Shown: positions 49,866 to 59,422, counted from the stretch's first letter. The stretch: DNA of 64,000 nucleotides from Saccharopolyspora soli (GCF_022678645.1 NZ_JALBWV010000004.1:62001-126000); one strand, 5' to 3'. Numbers and translations are program-made. Notes: generated by a model from the sequence alone, not told the origin.

Positions 49866-51113
49866 TCAGGGTTTCCGGATCGCGTCCAACGCGTTGCCCA
49901 GCTGCGTGAGCGTGTCCGCGATCCATGGCAGCGCGGTCGGGTCGTCGCTGCGCAGCGCCGTCCAACGCTGTTCGTCGGTGCTGCCGTAGAGCAGGCTGGT
50001 GGCGGCGCGGAACCGCAGTCCTGCCGGGTCGTCGCCGAAGGCAGCGCCGGAAAGCACCCCGATTCCGTGCTGGTCGAGGAGGTATTCGGCGAGGCCGTCG
50101 GCGTCGCCAACGCCGCGTTCGGCCAGCACCGGCCGCAGGGGTTCGAAGTCCGGGTAGAGGTAGAACGCCGCCTGCGGTTCTCGGCACGGGATCCCGGCTG
50201 CCGTGAACCGTTCGTGGGTGGCCTTGGCGACGTGTTCGTGCAGTGCGCGGCTGGCAGCGATGTGCGCGGTGGTTTCCGCCGATTCGTCGAGGACGTGTGC
50301 GGCGACCTCCTGCATCGGAGCGGCGAGACTGGACCAGATCTCGCTGGCGATGCCGACGACGTCGCGTTGCACCCGCCTGCCAAGTGCACCGTCCGGGAAC
50401 CGGGAAAAACCGATTCGCCAACCGCCCAACGCCATGCTCTTCGACAGCCCGCTGGTGACGAAGCACCTGTCCGGCAGCACGGTCGCCGGGCTGCACACCC
50501 GCGATCGGTAGGTGAGATCGCGGTAGATCTCATCGGAGATGATCGCGAGATCGTGCTCCGCGGCGACCGCGCAAACCCGCTTGACCAGGTCCTCGCTGGC
50601 GAGCGTGCCGGTCGGATTGTCCGGCAGCGTGACCACGAGGATGCCTGGCTGATGCCCGGTGGCACGGGCTTCGCGGAGCTCGCGGTCGAGTTCGTCCGGG
50701 TCCGGCACGCCGCCCGCTTCCGGCGGCACTGGCACGCCGATGACGTGCTTCCCGGCCAGCGCAGCCTGCGCGGCATAGGTGACCCACGACGGCTGCGGCA
50801 GCACGACGTCACCGGGCAGCGCGGTGATCAGCGCGTACAGCAGGGCTTTGCTGCCGGGCGCGACGATGATCTGGTCCTCTCCGGTCGGCAGTCCCCGGCG
50901 CCCGAAGTAACCGGCGGCGGCCCGGCGGACCTGCGATGTGCCGACCACCGGCCCATACGCGTTCAGCGGGCTGGCGGCGGCCAGCACGTCCGCTAGGTGC
51001 GGCGGAACCGGCAGCCCGGCCTCGCCGAATCCCAGGTGCACGACCCGCTCCCCAGCAGCCCGCTTGGCCTGCAACCGTTCGTTGATGGCAAGTGTCGCGG
51101 AGTGGGCTACCAC
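49866..51113 (-). CDS. PLP-dependent class I/II aminotransferase
   Basis: 415 residues, fold type I. Substrate region INERLQAKRAAGERVVHLGFGEAGLPVP, then the cofactor motifs PDNPTGTLASEDLV, IISDEIYRDLTY (Asp and Tyr contacts to PLP), and the Schiff-base lysine in SGLSKSMALGGWRIGF. RFRAATSLLYGS has the carboxylate-binding Arg near the end. It resembles aspartate/tyrosine-type aminotransferases; the amino donor is unknown. GTG 51113 has GGAGG 5 nt upstream; the frame to 51170 runs into the palindrome and is rejected. Confidence 0.88.
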   Translation of the reverse strand: MVAHSATLAINERLQAKRAAGERVVHLGFGEAGLPVPPHLADVLAAASPLNAYGPVVGTSQVRRAAAGYFGRRGLPTGEDQIIVAPGSKALLYALITALPGDVVLPQPSWVTYAAQAALAGKHVIGVPVPPEAGGVPDPDELDRELREARATGHQPGILVVTLPDNPTGTLASEDLVKRVCAVAAEHDLAIISDEIYRDLTYRSRVCSPATVLPDRCFVTSGLSKSMALGGWRIGFSRFPDGALGRRVQRDVVGIASEIWSSLAAPMQEVAAHVLDESAETTAHIAASRALHEHVAKATHERFTAAGIPCREPQAAFYLYPDFEPLRPVLAERGVGDADGLAEYLLDQHGIGVLSGAAFGDDPAGLRFRAATSLLYGSTDEQRWTALRSDDPTALPWIADTLTQLGNALDAIRKP

Positions 51114-51128
51114 GATCAGCCTCCGTTC

Positions 51129-51172
51129 TCGTGAGTGCTGGTGGTCGTTCCAACGACCACCAGCACTCACGA
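51129..51172. repeat. 44-bp perfect palindrome, unrelated to the main repeat family
   Basis: Perfect 21-nt arms (51129-51149, beginning TCGTGAGTGCTGGTGG, and 51152-51172) with a CC centre. It lies between the fadB stop (51178) and the aminotransferase start on the minus strand. It may end fadB transcription. The GTGAGTGCTGG...CCAGCACTCAC shape is unlike the GGGAACCTTCC family. Confidence 0.95.
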
Positions 51173-51177
51173 CTGCC

Positions 51178-53394
51178 TCACGCCGCCGTGGCGGCGACGA
51201 TTTCCGCGTCGGGTTCGCCGAGGTCGAACGGCTCCCCCGCGGCCGCCCGGCGGACCAGCGAGGCCGGAGGTTCGAACCGCTGCCCGTATCGCTGCGCCAG
51301 TTCCCGTGCGCGTGCGACGAATCCGGCCAGCCCGTCCGGATATCCGTTCATGTACTGCACGACACCGCCGGTCCAGGCGGGGAATCCGATGCCCAGGATC
51401 GACCCGATGTTGGCGTCCGGCACCGAGTGCAGCACACCTTCGTCCAGGCACTTGACGGTTTCCAGGGCCTCGATGAACAGCATGCGTTCGATGAGGTCGG
51501 TCAGGCCCACCTCGGCCGGATCGCGGTCGGCCGCACCGAAGTGCTCGACCAATCCCGGCCACAGACCGGCCCGCTTGCCATCGACGTAGTCGTAGAAACC
51601 CGCGCCGCTGGAGCGCCCCTTGCGGTCGAACTCGTCGACCATCCGGTCCAGCACCCGCTCGGCGGGGTGCGGGGTCCAGGTGCCACCGGCGGCTTCGACG
51701 GCGCGCTTGCTCTCGTCGCGGATCTTGCGCGGCAGGGTCAGGGTCAGTTCGTCGAACAGTTGCAGGACGGGCGCTGGGAATCCGGCCTGCGCGGACGCCT
51801 GCTCGATGGAGGCCGGGTGGATGCCCTCGGCGAGCATCGACACACCCTCGTTGATGAACGTGCCGATGACCCGGCTGGTGAAGAAACCGCGGCTGTCGTT
51901 GACCACGATGGGTGTCTTGTTGATCTGGCGGACCACGTCGAACGCGCGCGCCAGCGCCCGGTCGCTGGTGTGCTCGCCGCGGATGATCTCCACCAGCGGC
52001 ATCTTGTCGACCGGGGAGAAGAAGTGCAGGCCGATGAAGTCCTCGCGGCGGCGCACGCCCTCGGCGAGGCTGGTGATCGGCAACGTGGAGGTGTTGGAAC
52101 AGATCAGCGCGTCGGCGTCGACGACGTCCTGCACTTCGGCGTAAACCTGCTTCTTGAGCGCCGGGTCCTCGAAGACGGCCTCGATGACCAGGTCACATCC
52201 GGCGAGCGACCCGAGTTGGTCGGTCGGTGCGATCCGGCTGAGCAACTCGTCCGCCTCGGCCTGCGTCGAACGGCCCCTGGCGATGGCCTTCTCCAGCAGC
52301 TTCGCCGAATACGCTTTGCCCTTCTCGGCCGCTGCGGTGGAGATGTCCTTGAGCACGACCTGCATTCCGGCTTTGGCGCACACGTAGGCGATGGCCGCGC
52401 CCATCATGCCGCCCCCGAGCACCGCCACTTTCTTCGCCTGCCAAGCGGTTTCACGGCCGGGGCGGCTGCCACCGGAGTTGATGTGCTGCAGGTCGAAGAA
52501 GAACGCCTTGCTCATGTTCTTGGCGGTCTGGCCGCAGACGAGTTCCACGAAGTAGCGGCCTTCGATGGTGAGCGCGGTGTCGAAGTCGACCTGCGCGCCC
52601 TCCACCGCAGCGGCCAGGATGTTGCGCGGCGCGGGCAGCGGCGCACCCTTCAGCTGTTTGCGCAGGTTGGCCGGGAACGCCGGGAGGTTGGCGGCGAACT
52701 TCGGGTTCGACGGCGTGCCACCGGGGATCTTGTGCCCGGCGCGGTCCCAGGGTTGCGCGGCGTCGGGGTTGACCTTGATCCACTCCTTGGCGCGGGCCAG
52801 GAGTTGTTCGGGTGCATCGACGAGTTCGTCGATGATGCCGACTTCCACCGCTTTCGCGGGGCGCAGCCGCTGGCCCTGCAGCAGGACGTTGAGCAGCGCA
52901 TCGGCGATGCCCAGCAACCGGACCGCGCGGACCACACCGCCAGCGCCGGGCAGCAGGCCGAGGGTGACCTCGGGGAAACCGAAGCGGGCGCTGGCGGTGT
53001 TCAGGGCGATGCGGTGGTGGCAAGCCAGCGCGATCTCCAACCCGCCGCCGAGTGCGGTGCCGTTGAGCGCGGCGACCACCGGCACGCCGAGGGTTTCGAG
53101 GCGGCGCAACTGCTGTTTGATGGCGGTGCTGGTCTCGGCGACCCGCTGGGCGTCACCGGGCCGGGCGCGGACCAGGTCGCGCAGGTCACCACCGGCGAAG
53201 AAGGTGCTCTTCGCGGAGGTGATGACGACGCCGGTGATGTTCTCGCGTTCCGCTTCCAGGCGTTGCACCGTTTCGGCCATGCTGCGCCGGTAGCGCTCGT
53301 TCATGGTGTTGGCCTGCTGCTGCGGGTCGTCCAGGGTCAGCACGACGATGCCGTCGGCGTCGGACTCCCAGCGGATGGTGTTCTGCTCGCTCAT
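51178..53394 (-). CDS. fadB: Bifunctional enoyl-CoA hydratase / 3-hydroxyacyl-CoA dehydrogenase (fatty acid oxidation alpha subunit)
   Basis: 738 residues. N-terminal crotonase domain (about 1-200) with FFAGGDLRDLV and GTALGGGLEIALACHHRIA, whose oxyanion and Glu residues fit a hydratase. The C-terminal NAD-binding domain (about 320-600) has VAVLGGGMMGAAIAYVCAKAG, SNTSTLPITSLA, and GLHFFSPVDKMPLVEII with the catalytic His. The order hydratase then dehydrogenase is that of FadB/FadJ. GTG/ATG start near 53394 follows fadA by 12 bp, so the two are co-transcribed. Together they carry three steps of beta-oxidation. Confidence 0.93.
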   Translation of the reverse strand: MSEQNTIRWESDADGIVVLTLDDPQQQANTMNERYRRSMAETVQRLEAERENITGVVITSAKSTFFAGGDLRDLVRARPGDAQRVAETSTAIKQQLRRLETLGVPVVAALNGTALGGGLEIALACHHRIALNTASARFGFPEVTLGLLPGAGGVVRAVRLLGIADALLNVLLQGQRLRPAKAVEVGIIDELVDAPEQLLARAKEWIKVNPDAAQPWDRAGHKIPGGTPSNPKFAANLPAFPANLRKQLKGAPLPAPRNILAAAVEGAQVDFDTALTIEGRYFVELVCGQTAKNMSKAFFFDLQHINSGGSRPGRETAWQAKKVAVLGGGMMGAAIAYVCAKAGMQVVLKDISTAAAEKGKAYSAKLLEKAIARGRSTQAEADELLSRIAPTDQLGSLAGCDLVIEAVFEDPALKKQVYAEVQDVVDADALICSNTSTLPITSLAEGVRRREDFIGLHFFSPVDKMPLVEIIRGEHTSDRALARAFDVVRQINKTPIVVNDSRGFFTSRVIGTFINEGVSMLAEGIHPASIEQASAQAGFPAPVLQLFDELTLTLPRKIRDESKRAVEAAGGTWTPHPAERVLDRMVDEFDRKGRSSGAGFYDYVDGKRAGLWPGLVEHFGAADRDPAEVGLTDLIERMLFIEALETVKCLDEGVLHSVPDANIGSILGIGFPAWTGGVVQYMNGYPDGLAGFVARARELAQRYGQRFEPPASLVRRAAAGEPFDLGEPDAEIVAATAA

Positions 53395-53406
53395 TCGTGA
53401 TGTCCT

Positions 53407-54621
53407 TCAGCCGATCCGTTCGACGACAGTCGCGATTCCCATGCCGCCGCCGATGCACAGCGTGGCCAGGCCGTAGCGCAGGTTGCGGCGTTCCAACTCG
53501 TCGATGAGGGTGCCCAGGATCATCGCCCCGGTGGCGCCCAGCGGATGGCCCATCGCGATGGCCCCGCCGTTGACGTTGATCTTGTCGTGCCCGACGCCGA
53601 ATTCCTTCATGAACTTCAGCGGGACCGCGGCGAATGCCTCGTTGATCTCGATCAGGTCGATCTGGTCGATGCTCAGGTCGGCCTTGCCCAGTGCCTTGCG
53701 CACCGCCGGGCCGGGGCCGGTCAGCATGATCGTCGGGTCGGCGCCGCTGAGCGCGGCGGCGACGATCCGGGCTCGGGGGCGCAGTCCGGTGCGTTCGCCG
53801 AGGGCTTCGCCGCCGATCAGCGCGAGCGCGGCACCGTCCACGATGCCGGAGGAGTTCCCGGCGGTGTGCACGTGCTCGATGCGCTCCACCCAGTGGTACT
53901 TCTGCAGCGCGACGGCGTCGAACCCGCCGAGTTCGCCGATGTCCGCGAAGGACGGTTTCAGCTGGCCAAGACTGTCCACTGTGGTGTTCGCCCGGATGTG
54001 TTCGTCGCGGTCGAGGACGGTGATCCCGTTGCGGTCGGTCACCGGCACGACCGATCGGGCGAACCGGCCGTCGGCCCAAGCCTTGGCGGCGCGGGTCTGC
54101 GACTCCGCGGCGAAGGCGTCCACGGCCTCCCGGTCGAAGCCCTCGGTGGTGGCGATGAGGTCGGCGCCGATGCCCTGCGGCACGAAGGAGGTGGTGAAGT
54201 TGGTTTCGGGGTCCATCGCCCAGGCGCCGCCGTCGGAGCCCATCGGAACCCGGGACATGGACTCGACGCCCCCGGCGAGCACGGCGTCCTCCCAGCCGGA
54301 GCGCACCTTCTGGGCGGCGATGTTGACCGCTTCGAGCCCGGAGGCGCAGAAGCGGTTGAGCTGCACACCGCTGACGGTCTCGGGCAGGCCCGCGGCCAGC
54401 GCGGCGGTCTTGGCGATGTCGGCGCCCTGGTCGGCGATCGGCGAGACCACGCCCAGCACGACGTCGTCGATCAGCGCGGGGTCCAGTTGGGGATGACGCC
54501 GCTGCAGTTCCCGGATGAGGCCCACGACCAGGCTGATCGGTTTGACCCCGTGCAGCGACCCGGTTTTCTTGCCGCGACCGCGTGGTGTGCGGATCGCGTC
54601 GTAGACGAACGCCTCGGACAT
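53407..54621 (-). CDS. fadA: Acetyl-CoA C-acyltransferase (thiolase, beta subunit)
   Basis: 404 residues. Thiolase with nucleophile Cys92 ([10 protein letters not shown]), His about 359 ([11 protein letters not shown]) and Cys about 389 (CIGGGMG). [15 protein letters not shown] and [12 protein letters not shown] are standard. It cleaves 3-ketoacyl-CoA to acetyl-CoA and a shortened acyl-CoA. ATG 54621 has GAGGAGG 10 nt upstream; a frame to 54789 lacks support. First gene of the fadA-fadB operon. Confidence 0.93.
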   Translation of the reverse strand: MSEAFVYDAIRTPRGRGKKTGSLHGVKPISLVVGLIRELQRRHPQLDPALIDDVVLGVVSPIADQGADIAKTAALAAGLPETVSGVQLNRFCASGLEAVNIAAQKVRSGWEDAVLAGGVESMSRVPMGSDGGAWAMDPETNFTTSFVPQGIGADLIATTEGFDREAVDAFAAESQTRAAKAWADGRFARSVVPVTDRNGITVLDRDEHIRANTTVDSLGQLKPSFADIGELGGFDAVALQKYHWVERIEHVHTAGNSSGIVDGAALALIGGEALGERTGLRPRARIVAAALSGADPTIMLTGPGPAVRKALGKADLSIDQIDLIEINEAFAAVPLKFMKEFGVGHDKINVNGGAIAMGHPLGATGAMILGTLIDELERRNLRYGLATLCIGGGMGIATVVERIG

Positions 54622-55175
54622 CTGTGGCGTGCCTCCTCGTTGCGGCAGGTGCTCCACCCAGAGTGTGACACCAAGACTGTCACAATGGAACCGACCTCGA
54701 CCTGCCCGCAAGTCCTGCTGTTGGGCAGACGTTGAGTGCTTCGAGCAGCTGGTGGCAAGCGCCGACAGCCGCATTGCCGTTGCGGTCATGGTAACCGCGC
54801 TGTTGCGGAGTTTTGGTCCCGAGCTGGCGGGTGCGCTGTTCGCCGTCGTGCCTGCGGATCAAGTGCGGGTGATCTCAGCGGCGGCCCGCCCGTGGGGATG
54901 GCACGGCGGCCTCCTGCTGTTTCGGCGGTTCGGGGGTGTCCGATGGCCCGGCATGGCACGAGCACACCTGCACCCGATGCGGGACCAGCCTCGGCGGCGA
55001 CACGGCGACGATCACCCTTCGGGTGTCCCACTACGAGCTGATGACCACCGGCCGCGAGCGGGAAGCGATCGGAGACTGGAGTACGCCCGAAAGCACGGGC
55101 GCCATCATCTGCGCAAGTCGTCCTAGGAAACGCCATGGCCAGACAACTCGCCAACGCCTTGTTCAGCGGCGCGTC
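54622..55175. other. Divergent intergenic region with possible small upstream frame
   Basis: 554 bp between fadA (minus) and the secreted gene at 55176 (plus). An open frame from GTG 54936 continues in phase into that gene and encodes HTCTRCGTSLGGDTATITLR, a zinc-knuckle-like start, but the hydrophobic signal sequence in its middle shows the secreted protein starts later. I call it unsupported. No repeat copy seen. Confidence 0.5.
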
Positions 55176-55904
55176 ATGATCGCCCGGCTGGCGTTGGTGG
55201 CGTGCTTGGTGCTGGTCGGCTCACCAGCAGCGAACGCGACCACGGAGACGTACGCGGATTACTCGATGACCGAAGTCCGATCTGGCGGCGAGTTCTGGGC
55301 GGAGGACAACAAACCGCACGACCAGGACGGTTGGCGGAACAAGTGGACATGGACGCCGCTGGAGGGCACCCCGGAATCCAGTGTGGCGTGGGGCGACCCG
55401 AACGCGTGGCCACCGGAGAGCAGTGAGCGGTTCATCCAGTCCGGCGACTGGTTGCTGCTGGACGGCTGGTCGGACAACGGCACCTACTACCGGCAGCGCG
55501 TCGAATCGGAGGGGATCGGCGACGGGCTCGACTGCACGAACCAACGGCCGATCCCCTCGGACGGGGACCGGCAGCACTACGTGCCGTGGCAGGTCCCCGC
55601 GTCGATCGTGTGCCTGATCGCTGAGGGGACGATCACCGAGGAGTCGTCCGGGACGGTGATCCGGTTCCGGCACGAGCAGCTGTGGTTCCCGCCCGGCCCC
55701 TGCTCGAACCCGTACCACTCGGAGCAGCGCTGCCTGAAGCAGTACGAGCGGTGGTCCGACGACAACCAGCACTACGACGGGGTGCTGCGGGAGAAGCTGC
55801 GCCGCGACCAGTTCATCGCCAAGGGCAAGGGCATGGCGTTCCGCATCGTCCAGTACGCCCCCACCCCCTGGACGGCCAACGGCCGCTACTACTGGCGGTG
55901 GTAG
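55176..55904 (+). CDS. Secreted protein of unknown family
   Basis: 242 residues from ATG 55176. Signal peptide MIARLALVACLVLVGSPAANA. The mature protein is Trp/Tyr and acidic rich (GEFWAEDNKPHDQDGWRNKWTWTPL, WLLLDGWSDNGTYYRQR), with four Cys that could form two disulfides (DGLDCTNQ, SIVCLIAEG, GPCSNPYHSEQRCLKQY). No known family. The ribosome site for this ATG is weak; the same frame is open back to 54936. It is convergent with the XRE regulator at 56130. Function unknown. Confidence 0.65.
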   Translation: MIARLALVACLVLVGSPAANATTETYADYSMTEVRSGGEFWAEDNKPHDQDGWRNKWTWTPLEGTPESSVAWGDPNAWPPESSERFIQSGDWLLLDGWSDNGTYYRQRVESEGIGDGLDCTNQRPIPSDGDRQHYVPWQVPASIVCLIAEGTITEESSGTVIRFRHEQLWFPPGPCSNPYHSEQRCLKQYERWSDDNQHYDGVLREKLRRDQFIAKGKGMAFRIVQYAPTPWTANGRYYWRW

Positions 55905-56129
55905 CCGGTGCCGATTCGGCGGCTGCGGCGTCTATGGTGGATTTTCCGCGCAACGGCGGCAAATACCGTGCCATGAGGCGACTTCGGCGAAACGTGTGGA
56001 AAGATTTCGTGCTGTTCTTGGACTACGACTTCGGGAGCAGCCGAATGATCTGCTGCACCAACACGATTGAACCGCTCAACGCACGACATCGGCGCGAGGG
56101 CACTTCTCGACCGAACAGTGCGGCACCGA

Positions 56130-57014
56130 TCATGAGATGGACCCTCCTGCCCGCTTGGGATCGCTGGGCGGGTCGGTGTCCGGAGTGAGCTGTTGCAGGC
56201 CGATGACCGACAGGAGTTCGAGCTGTTCGACCGCTGCTGAACCCGGCGGCGCGGTGAACCACAGCAGGCGTTGTTGCCCGTCTTCGCTGAACAGCGTCAG
56301 GCAGTTGAGGTCGAGGACTCCGAGGCTGGGGTGCACGATGCGCTTTCGGTCGCTGCGGCGTACGGCTACGTCCTGCCGTGCCCAGAGTTCGGCGAATTCG
56401 GAGCTGTACCGCAGCAGGTTGTCGATCAGGTCGGTGACCTGCGGGTCTCGGCCACGGCGGCCGACCACGGCACGCAGGTCGGACACGAATGCGCGGGAAT
56501 GGTGATCGTGCTCCTCGGGCGGGTAGAGGCGGCGGCTGTCGGGCTCGGTGAACCACCGGTACAGGAAACTGGCTCGCGGGCCACGGGTTTCGGGTGGGGC
56601 GCCGAGCAGTGCTCGGGCCAGCGGGTTCTGCACGAGGGTGACCTGCAGGTCGGTGATGACCTGCGCAGGGGTGCTGGGTAGTCGGTCGAGCAGGTCGAGC
56701 ATGCCGGGTTGCACGTGCGCGGAGGATCCGGTTTGCGATGGCAGTGGCCGGGCGGCGAGTCGGAACAGGTAGTCCCGTTCGTCGTGGGTGAGCCGCAGCG
56801 CGCGGGCCAGCGCGGCGAGCATCTGCTCCGAGGGCTGGGCGGCCCCGCGTTCGAGCTGGATGTAGTAGTCGGTGGAGGCACCGGCGAGTTGGGCGACCTC
56901 GTCACGGCGCAGGCCGGACACGCGGCGGCGCGGGCCGACTGGCAGGCCGACGTCCTGCGGACGTACCCGTTCGCGTCGGTTGCGCAGGAATGTTCCCAGC
57001 TCCGCGAGTTCCAC
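56130..57014 (-). CDS. XRE family regulator with MmyB-like ligand-binding domain
   Basis: 294 residues. N-terminal HTH with the actinobacterial marker LGTFLRNRRERVRPQDVGLPVGPRRRVSGLRRDEVAQLAGASTDYYIQLERG (about 5-60). A PAS-like MmyB ligand domain follows, with HVQPGMLDLLDRLPSTPAQVITDLQVTLVQNPLARALLG and a C-terminal YSSEFAELWARQDVAVR motif. GTG start at 57014. Divergent from the SDR gene 135 bp away, which it probably controls. Such regulators are very common next to redox enzymes of secondary or detoxification metabolism. Confidence 0.88.
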   Translation of the reverse strand: MELAELGTFLRNRRERVRPQDVGLPVGPRRRVSGLRRDEVAQLAGASTDYYIQLERGAAQPSEQMLAALARALRLTHDERDYLFRLAARPLPSQTGSSAHVQPGMLDLLDRLPSTPAQVITDLQVTLVQNPLARALLGAPPETRGPRASFLYRWFTEPDSRRLYPPEEHDHHSRAFVSDLRAVVGRRGRDPQVTDLIDNLLRYSSEFAELWARQDVAVRRSDRKRIVHPSLGVLDLNCLTLFSEDGQQRLLWFTAPPGSAAVEQLELLSVIGLQQLTPDTDPPSDPKRAGGSIS

Positions 57015-57149
57015 CCCGCCAGTATCAGCGGTCCCGCAGCCCGTATCCAGGGGACGTCATCACCTGGGTAAGCAGCGCCTCCCGCTGCTCACCACCCGAG
57101 GTCACGATCGTGTCGTCCCACCGATTCGACGCGAAGCGAGAGGAACCCC

Positions 57150-57929
57150 ATGTCTGACCCAACAGGCAAGATCGCGGTGATCACGGGCGGAAACCGTGGC
57201 CTGGGCCGAGCTGTCGCCAAGGCGCTAGGCGTCGTCGGCGTCGACGTCGTGCTCACGTACCGCTCCCACGAGGACGAGGCGAAGGAGGTCGTCGAGGAAC
57301 TGGCCGCCCACGGCCGCAAGGCGGAGGCGATCCAGCTCGACACCACCCGCACCAGCAGCTTCGCCGACTTCACCGACGCGCTGCGCAGCAGGCTGCGTGC
57401 CCGGTGGGGCCGCGACAGCTTCGACATCCTCGTCAACAACGCTGGCTTCTCCGGCAACACCACCCTCGGCAACACCACCGAGGACGAGATCGACGAGTTG
57501 TTCGCCGTCCACTTCAAGGGCGTCTACCTGCTCACCCAGGCCCTCACCACCGGCGGGACGCCGTTGTTGGCCGACGGCGGCCGCATCGTCAACTTCTCCT
57601 CCGGCCTGGCCAGATTCGTCACCTCCCCCTACGCCGTGTACGCGTCCATGAAGGGCGCCATCGAGGTCCTCACCCGCTACTGGGCCGCCGAACTCGGCCC
57701 GCGCGGCATCACGGTCAACACCATCGCTCCCGGACCGGTGGCAACCGACTTCGCGGGCGGGTACCTCCGCGCCAGCGAAGACGTCCAGCGGGCCATGACC
57801 GGCATGACCGCGCTCGGCCGCATCGCGCATGCGGCCGACATCGGCCCCGCTGTCGCCGCGCTGGTCAGTGATGGCACCGGCTGGATCACTGGCCAGCGCA
57901 TCGAGGCCAGCGGCGGGTTCCGACTGTGA
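57150..57929 (+). CDS. Short-chain dehydrogenase/reductase
   Basis: 259 residues, classical SDR. TGGNRGLG (12-19), NNAG (near 95), active-site Tyr and Lys in YASMK (near 165-169), and SSGLARFVTSPYAVY. ITVNTIAPGPVATDFAGG matches the family. NAD(P)H-dependent reduction of a carbonyl; substrate unknown. ATG 57150 has AGAGGAACCCC upstream. Followed 19 bp later by the kelch gene, so they may be co-transcribed. Confidence 0.92.
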   Translation: MSDPTGKIAVITGGNRGLGRAVAKALGVVGVDVVLTYRSHEDEAKEVVEELAAHGRKAEAIQLDTTRTSSFADFTDALRSRLRARWGRDSFDILVNNAGFSGNTTLGNTTEDEIDELFAVHFKGVYLLTQALTTGGTPLLADGGRIVNFSSGLARFVTSPYAVYASMKGAIEVLTRYWAAELGPRGITVNTIAPGPVATDFAGGYLRASEDVQRAMTGMTALGRIAHAADIGPAVAALVSDGTGWITGQRIEASGGFRL

Positions 57930-57948
57930 CGACGAGGAAGTAAAGCCC

Positions 57949-59070
57949 ATGAATTCCCCGAAAATCCGCCGACGTGAGACCGACGGAGCGACCCCGCGCC
58001 GGATCGCCTCGATAGCCGTCAGCGTCACGCTGGCGTCGGCGCTGGGCCTGCAAGTCGGTGTGGCCCACGCGCACCCCGGTCACCTGGGGCGTCCTGTGGT
58101 GTCGGCACCGATCGCGACGGCGCCGGTATACGCCGACGGCTGGATGCAGCTCGCGCCGATCGCAGGTGGGCCGCGCCAGGAGCACAGCGTCGCCGCGATC
58201 GGCCAGGACGTCTACGTGATTGGCGGCATCCGGCCCGACGGGATCGGCGGTTCCGTCACCGTCGGCGATGTCGAGGTCTACGACACCAAGCGGAACACCT
58301 GGCGTAACGCGGCTCCGCTACCAGTGGCGATGAACCATCCGAACGTCGCAGCGGTCGGTGGCAAGCTCTACGTCCTCGGCGGTCTGTCCGGTGGCGCGTC
58401 GTGGCAGGCGTTGCGCGACAGCTATGTCTACGATCCCGCGACGAGCAGGTGGACACCGCTGCCACCGATGCCCGAGGGCACCGAGCGAGGCAGCGCCGCC
58501 ATGGGTGTGTTCGACACGCGGATCTATCTCGCCGGGGGCATGCGCACCCTGACCCCAGGCCCTGGCGGCCTGCAGGACACGGTCGCCACGGTCAGCGCCT
58601 ACGACGTCACCACTGGCCGCTGGTCCAACCTGCCCGACCTGCCCGAGGCCCGCGACCACGTCGGCGGCGCGGTCGTCGGCCACACCCTGTACGTGCTCGG
58701 CGGCCGCGACCGCGGCCAGATCAACGTGCGTGACACCGTCTACGCCCTCGACCTGCGTGGCGGCCAGTGGGTCGAACGCGCCCCGATGCCGACCGCGCGG
58801 GGCGGTATCGCGGCCGCCGCCGTCGGTGGGGTCATCTACACCTTCGGTGGGGAAGGCAACGTGGTTGATGGCGTGAACACCGTCTTCGACCAGACCGAGG
58901 CATACGACACCCAGCATGACCGGTGGCAGCAGTTGGCCCCCATGCCAGTACCCCGCCACGGCACCGCTGCCGTCGCTGTCGGCGACACCATCCACATCCC
59001 CGGCGGCGGCAACGCAGGCGGCGCCGCTCCGATGGACGTCAACGACGCCTACCGTCCCCACATCCGCTGA
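57949..59070 (+). CDS. Secreted kelch-repeat (beta-propeller) protein
   Basis: 373 residues. Signal peptide (ASIAVSVTLASALGLQVGVAHA), then about six kelch blades with the signature of double Gly followed by Tyr and Trp: YVIGGIRPDGIGG, LYVLGGLSGGASW, IYLAGGMRTLTPG, LYVLGGRDRG, IYTFGGEGNVVDG and IHIPGGGNAGG. The blades run to the end, so it is a stand-alone propeller. No galactose-oxidase metal site is seen (Cys/Tyr cross-link residues absent). ATG 57949 has GAGGAAG 9 nt upstream. Possibly surface-bound sugar or protein binding; function not known. Confidence 0.88.
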   Translation: MNSPKIRRRETDGATPRRIASIAVSVTLASALGLQVGVAHAHPGHLGRPVVSAPIATAPVYADGWMQLAPIAGGPRQEHSVAAIGQDVYVIGGIRPDGIGGSVTVGDVEVYDTKRNTWRNAAPLPVAMNHPNVAAVGGKLYVLGGLSGGASWQALRDSYVYDPATSRWTPLPPMPEGTERGSAAMGVFDTRIYLAGGMRTLTPGPGGLQDTVATVSAYDVTTGRWSNLPDLPEARDHVGGAVVGHTLYVLGGRDRGQINVRDTVYALDLRGGQWVERAPMPTARGGIAAAAVGGVIYTFGGEGNVVDGVNTVFDQTEAYDTQHDRWQQLAPMPVPRHGTAAVAVGDTIHIPGGGNAGGAAPMDVNDAYRPHIR

Positions 59071-59097
59071 TCCCGACGGTCCCGCAACACCGTGGGT

Positions 59098-59148
59098 CGG
59101 CCCGCCGTGCGGTGCCGGGGGTTCGCCTCCGGTCCGTGCGGCGGGCCG
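59098..59148 (+). terminator. Long hairpin after the kelch gene
   Basis: Outer arms CGGCCCGCCG (59098-59107) and CGGCGGGCCG (59139-59148) are perfect; an inner CCGG/CCGG pair and partly matching GCGGTGC/GTGC sequences fill the 31-nt middle. It starts 28 bp after the kelch stop. Confidence 0.75.
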
Positions 59149-59291
59149 CCGCCGTGCGTCCTCCGCGCAGATCCTCAACGTCCCCGCAGCGGGGCCCATA
59201 CCAGACGGACTGACCAAAAGGGACTATCACGAATTTTCTGCCATATCGGGCTGATCGCGTGTGGGCTCAACGGAATTTTTCCAGCGTTGGG

Positions 59292-59312
59292 TGACAGGAA
59301 GGTTCCCTTGCT
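59292..59312 (-). repeat. Single-arm copy of the palindromic repeat, outlying
   Basis: One perfect right arm (TGACAGGAAGGTTCCC core) between the kelch and TetR genes. It is the only copy after 45 kb in the window. Confidence 0.9.
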
Positions 59313-59422
59313 CGCACCCGAAGCCCGCCGGGGGGCTTGGCACCCGCTACTGTCAGCGGAGAATGTGAGCGAATGGTCGCATCTTCGCCGTTCGTGAAGG
59401 TGATGCGCAGGAGGTGACGGAG

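Noticed and set aside
51178-54735. Long plus-strand frames opposite fadB and fadA
   Set aside because: Shadows of the thiolase and multifunctional enzyme genes, which have complete catalytic motifs.
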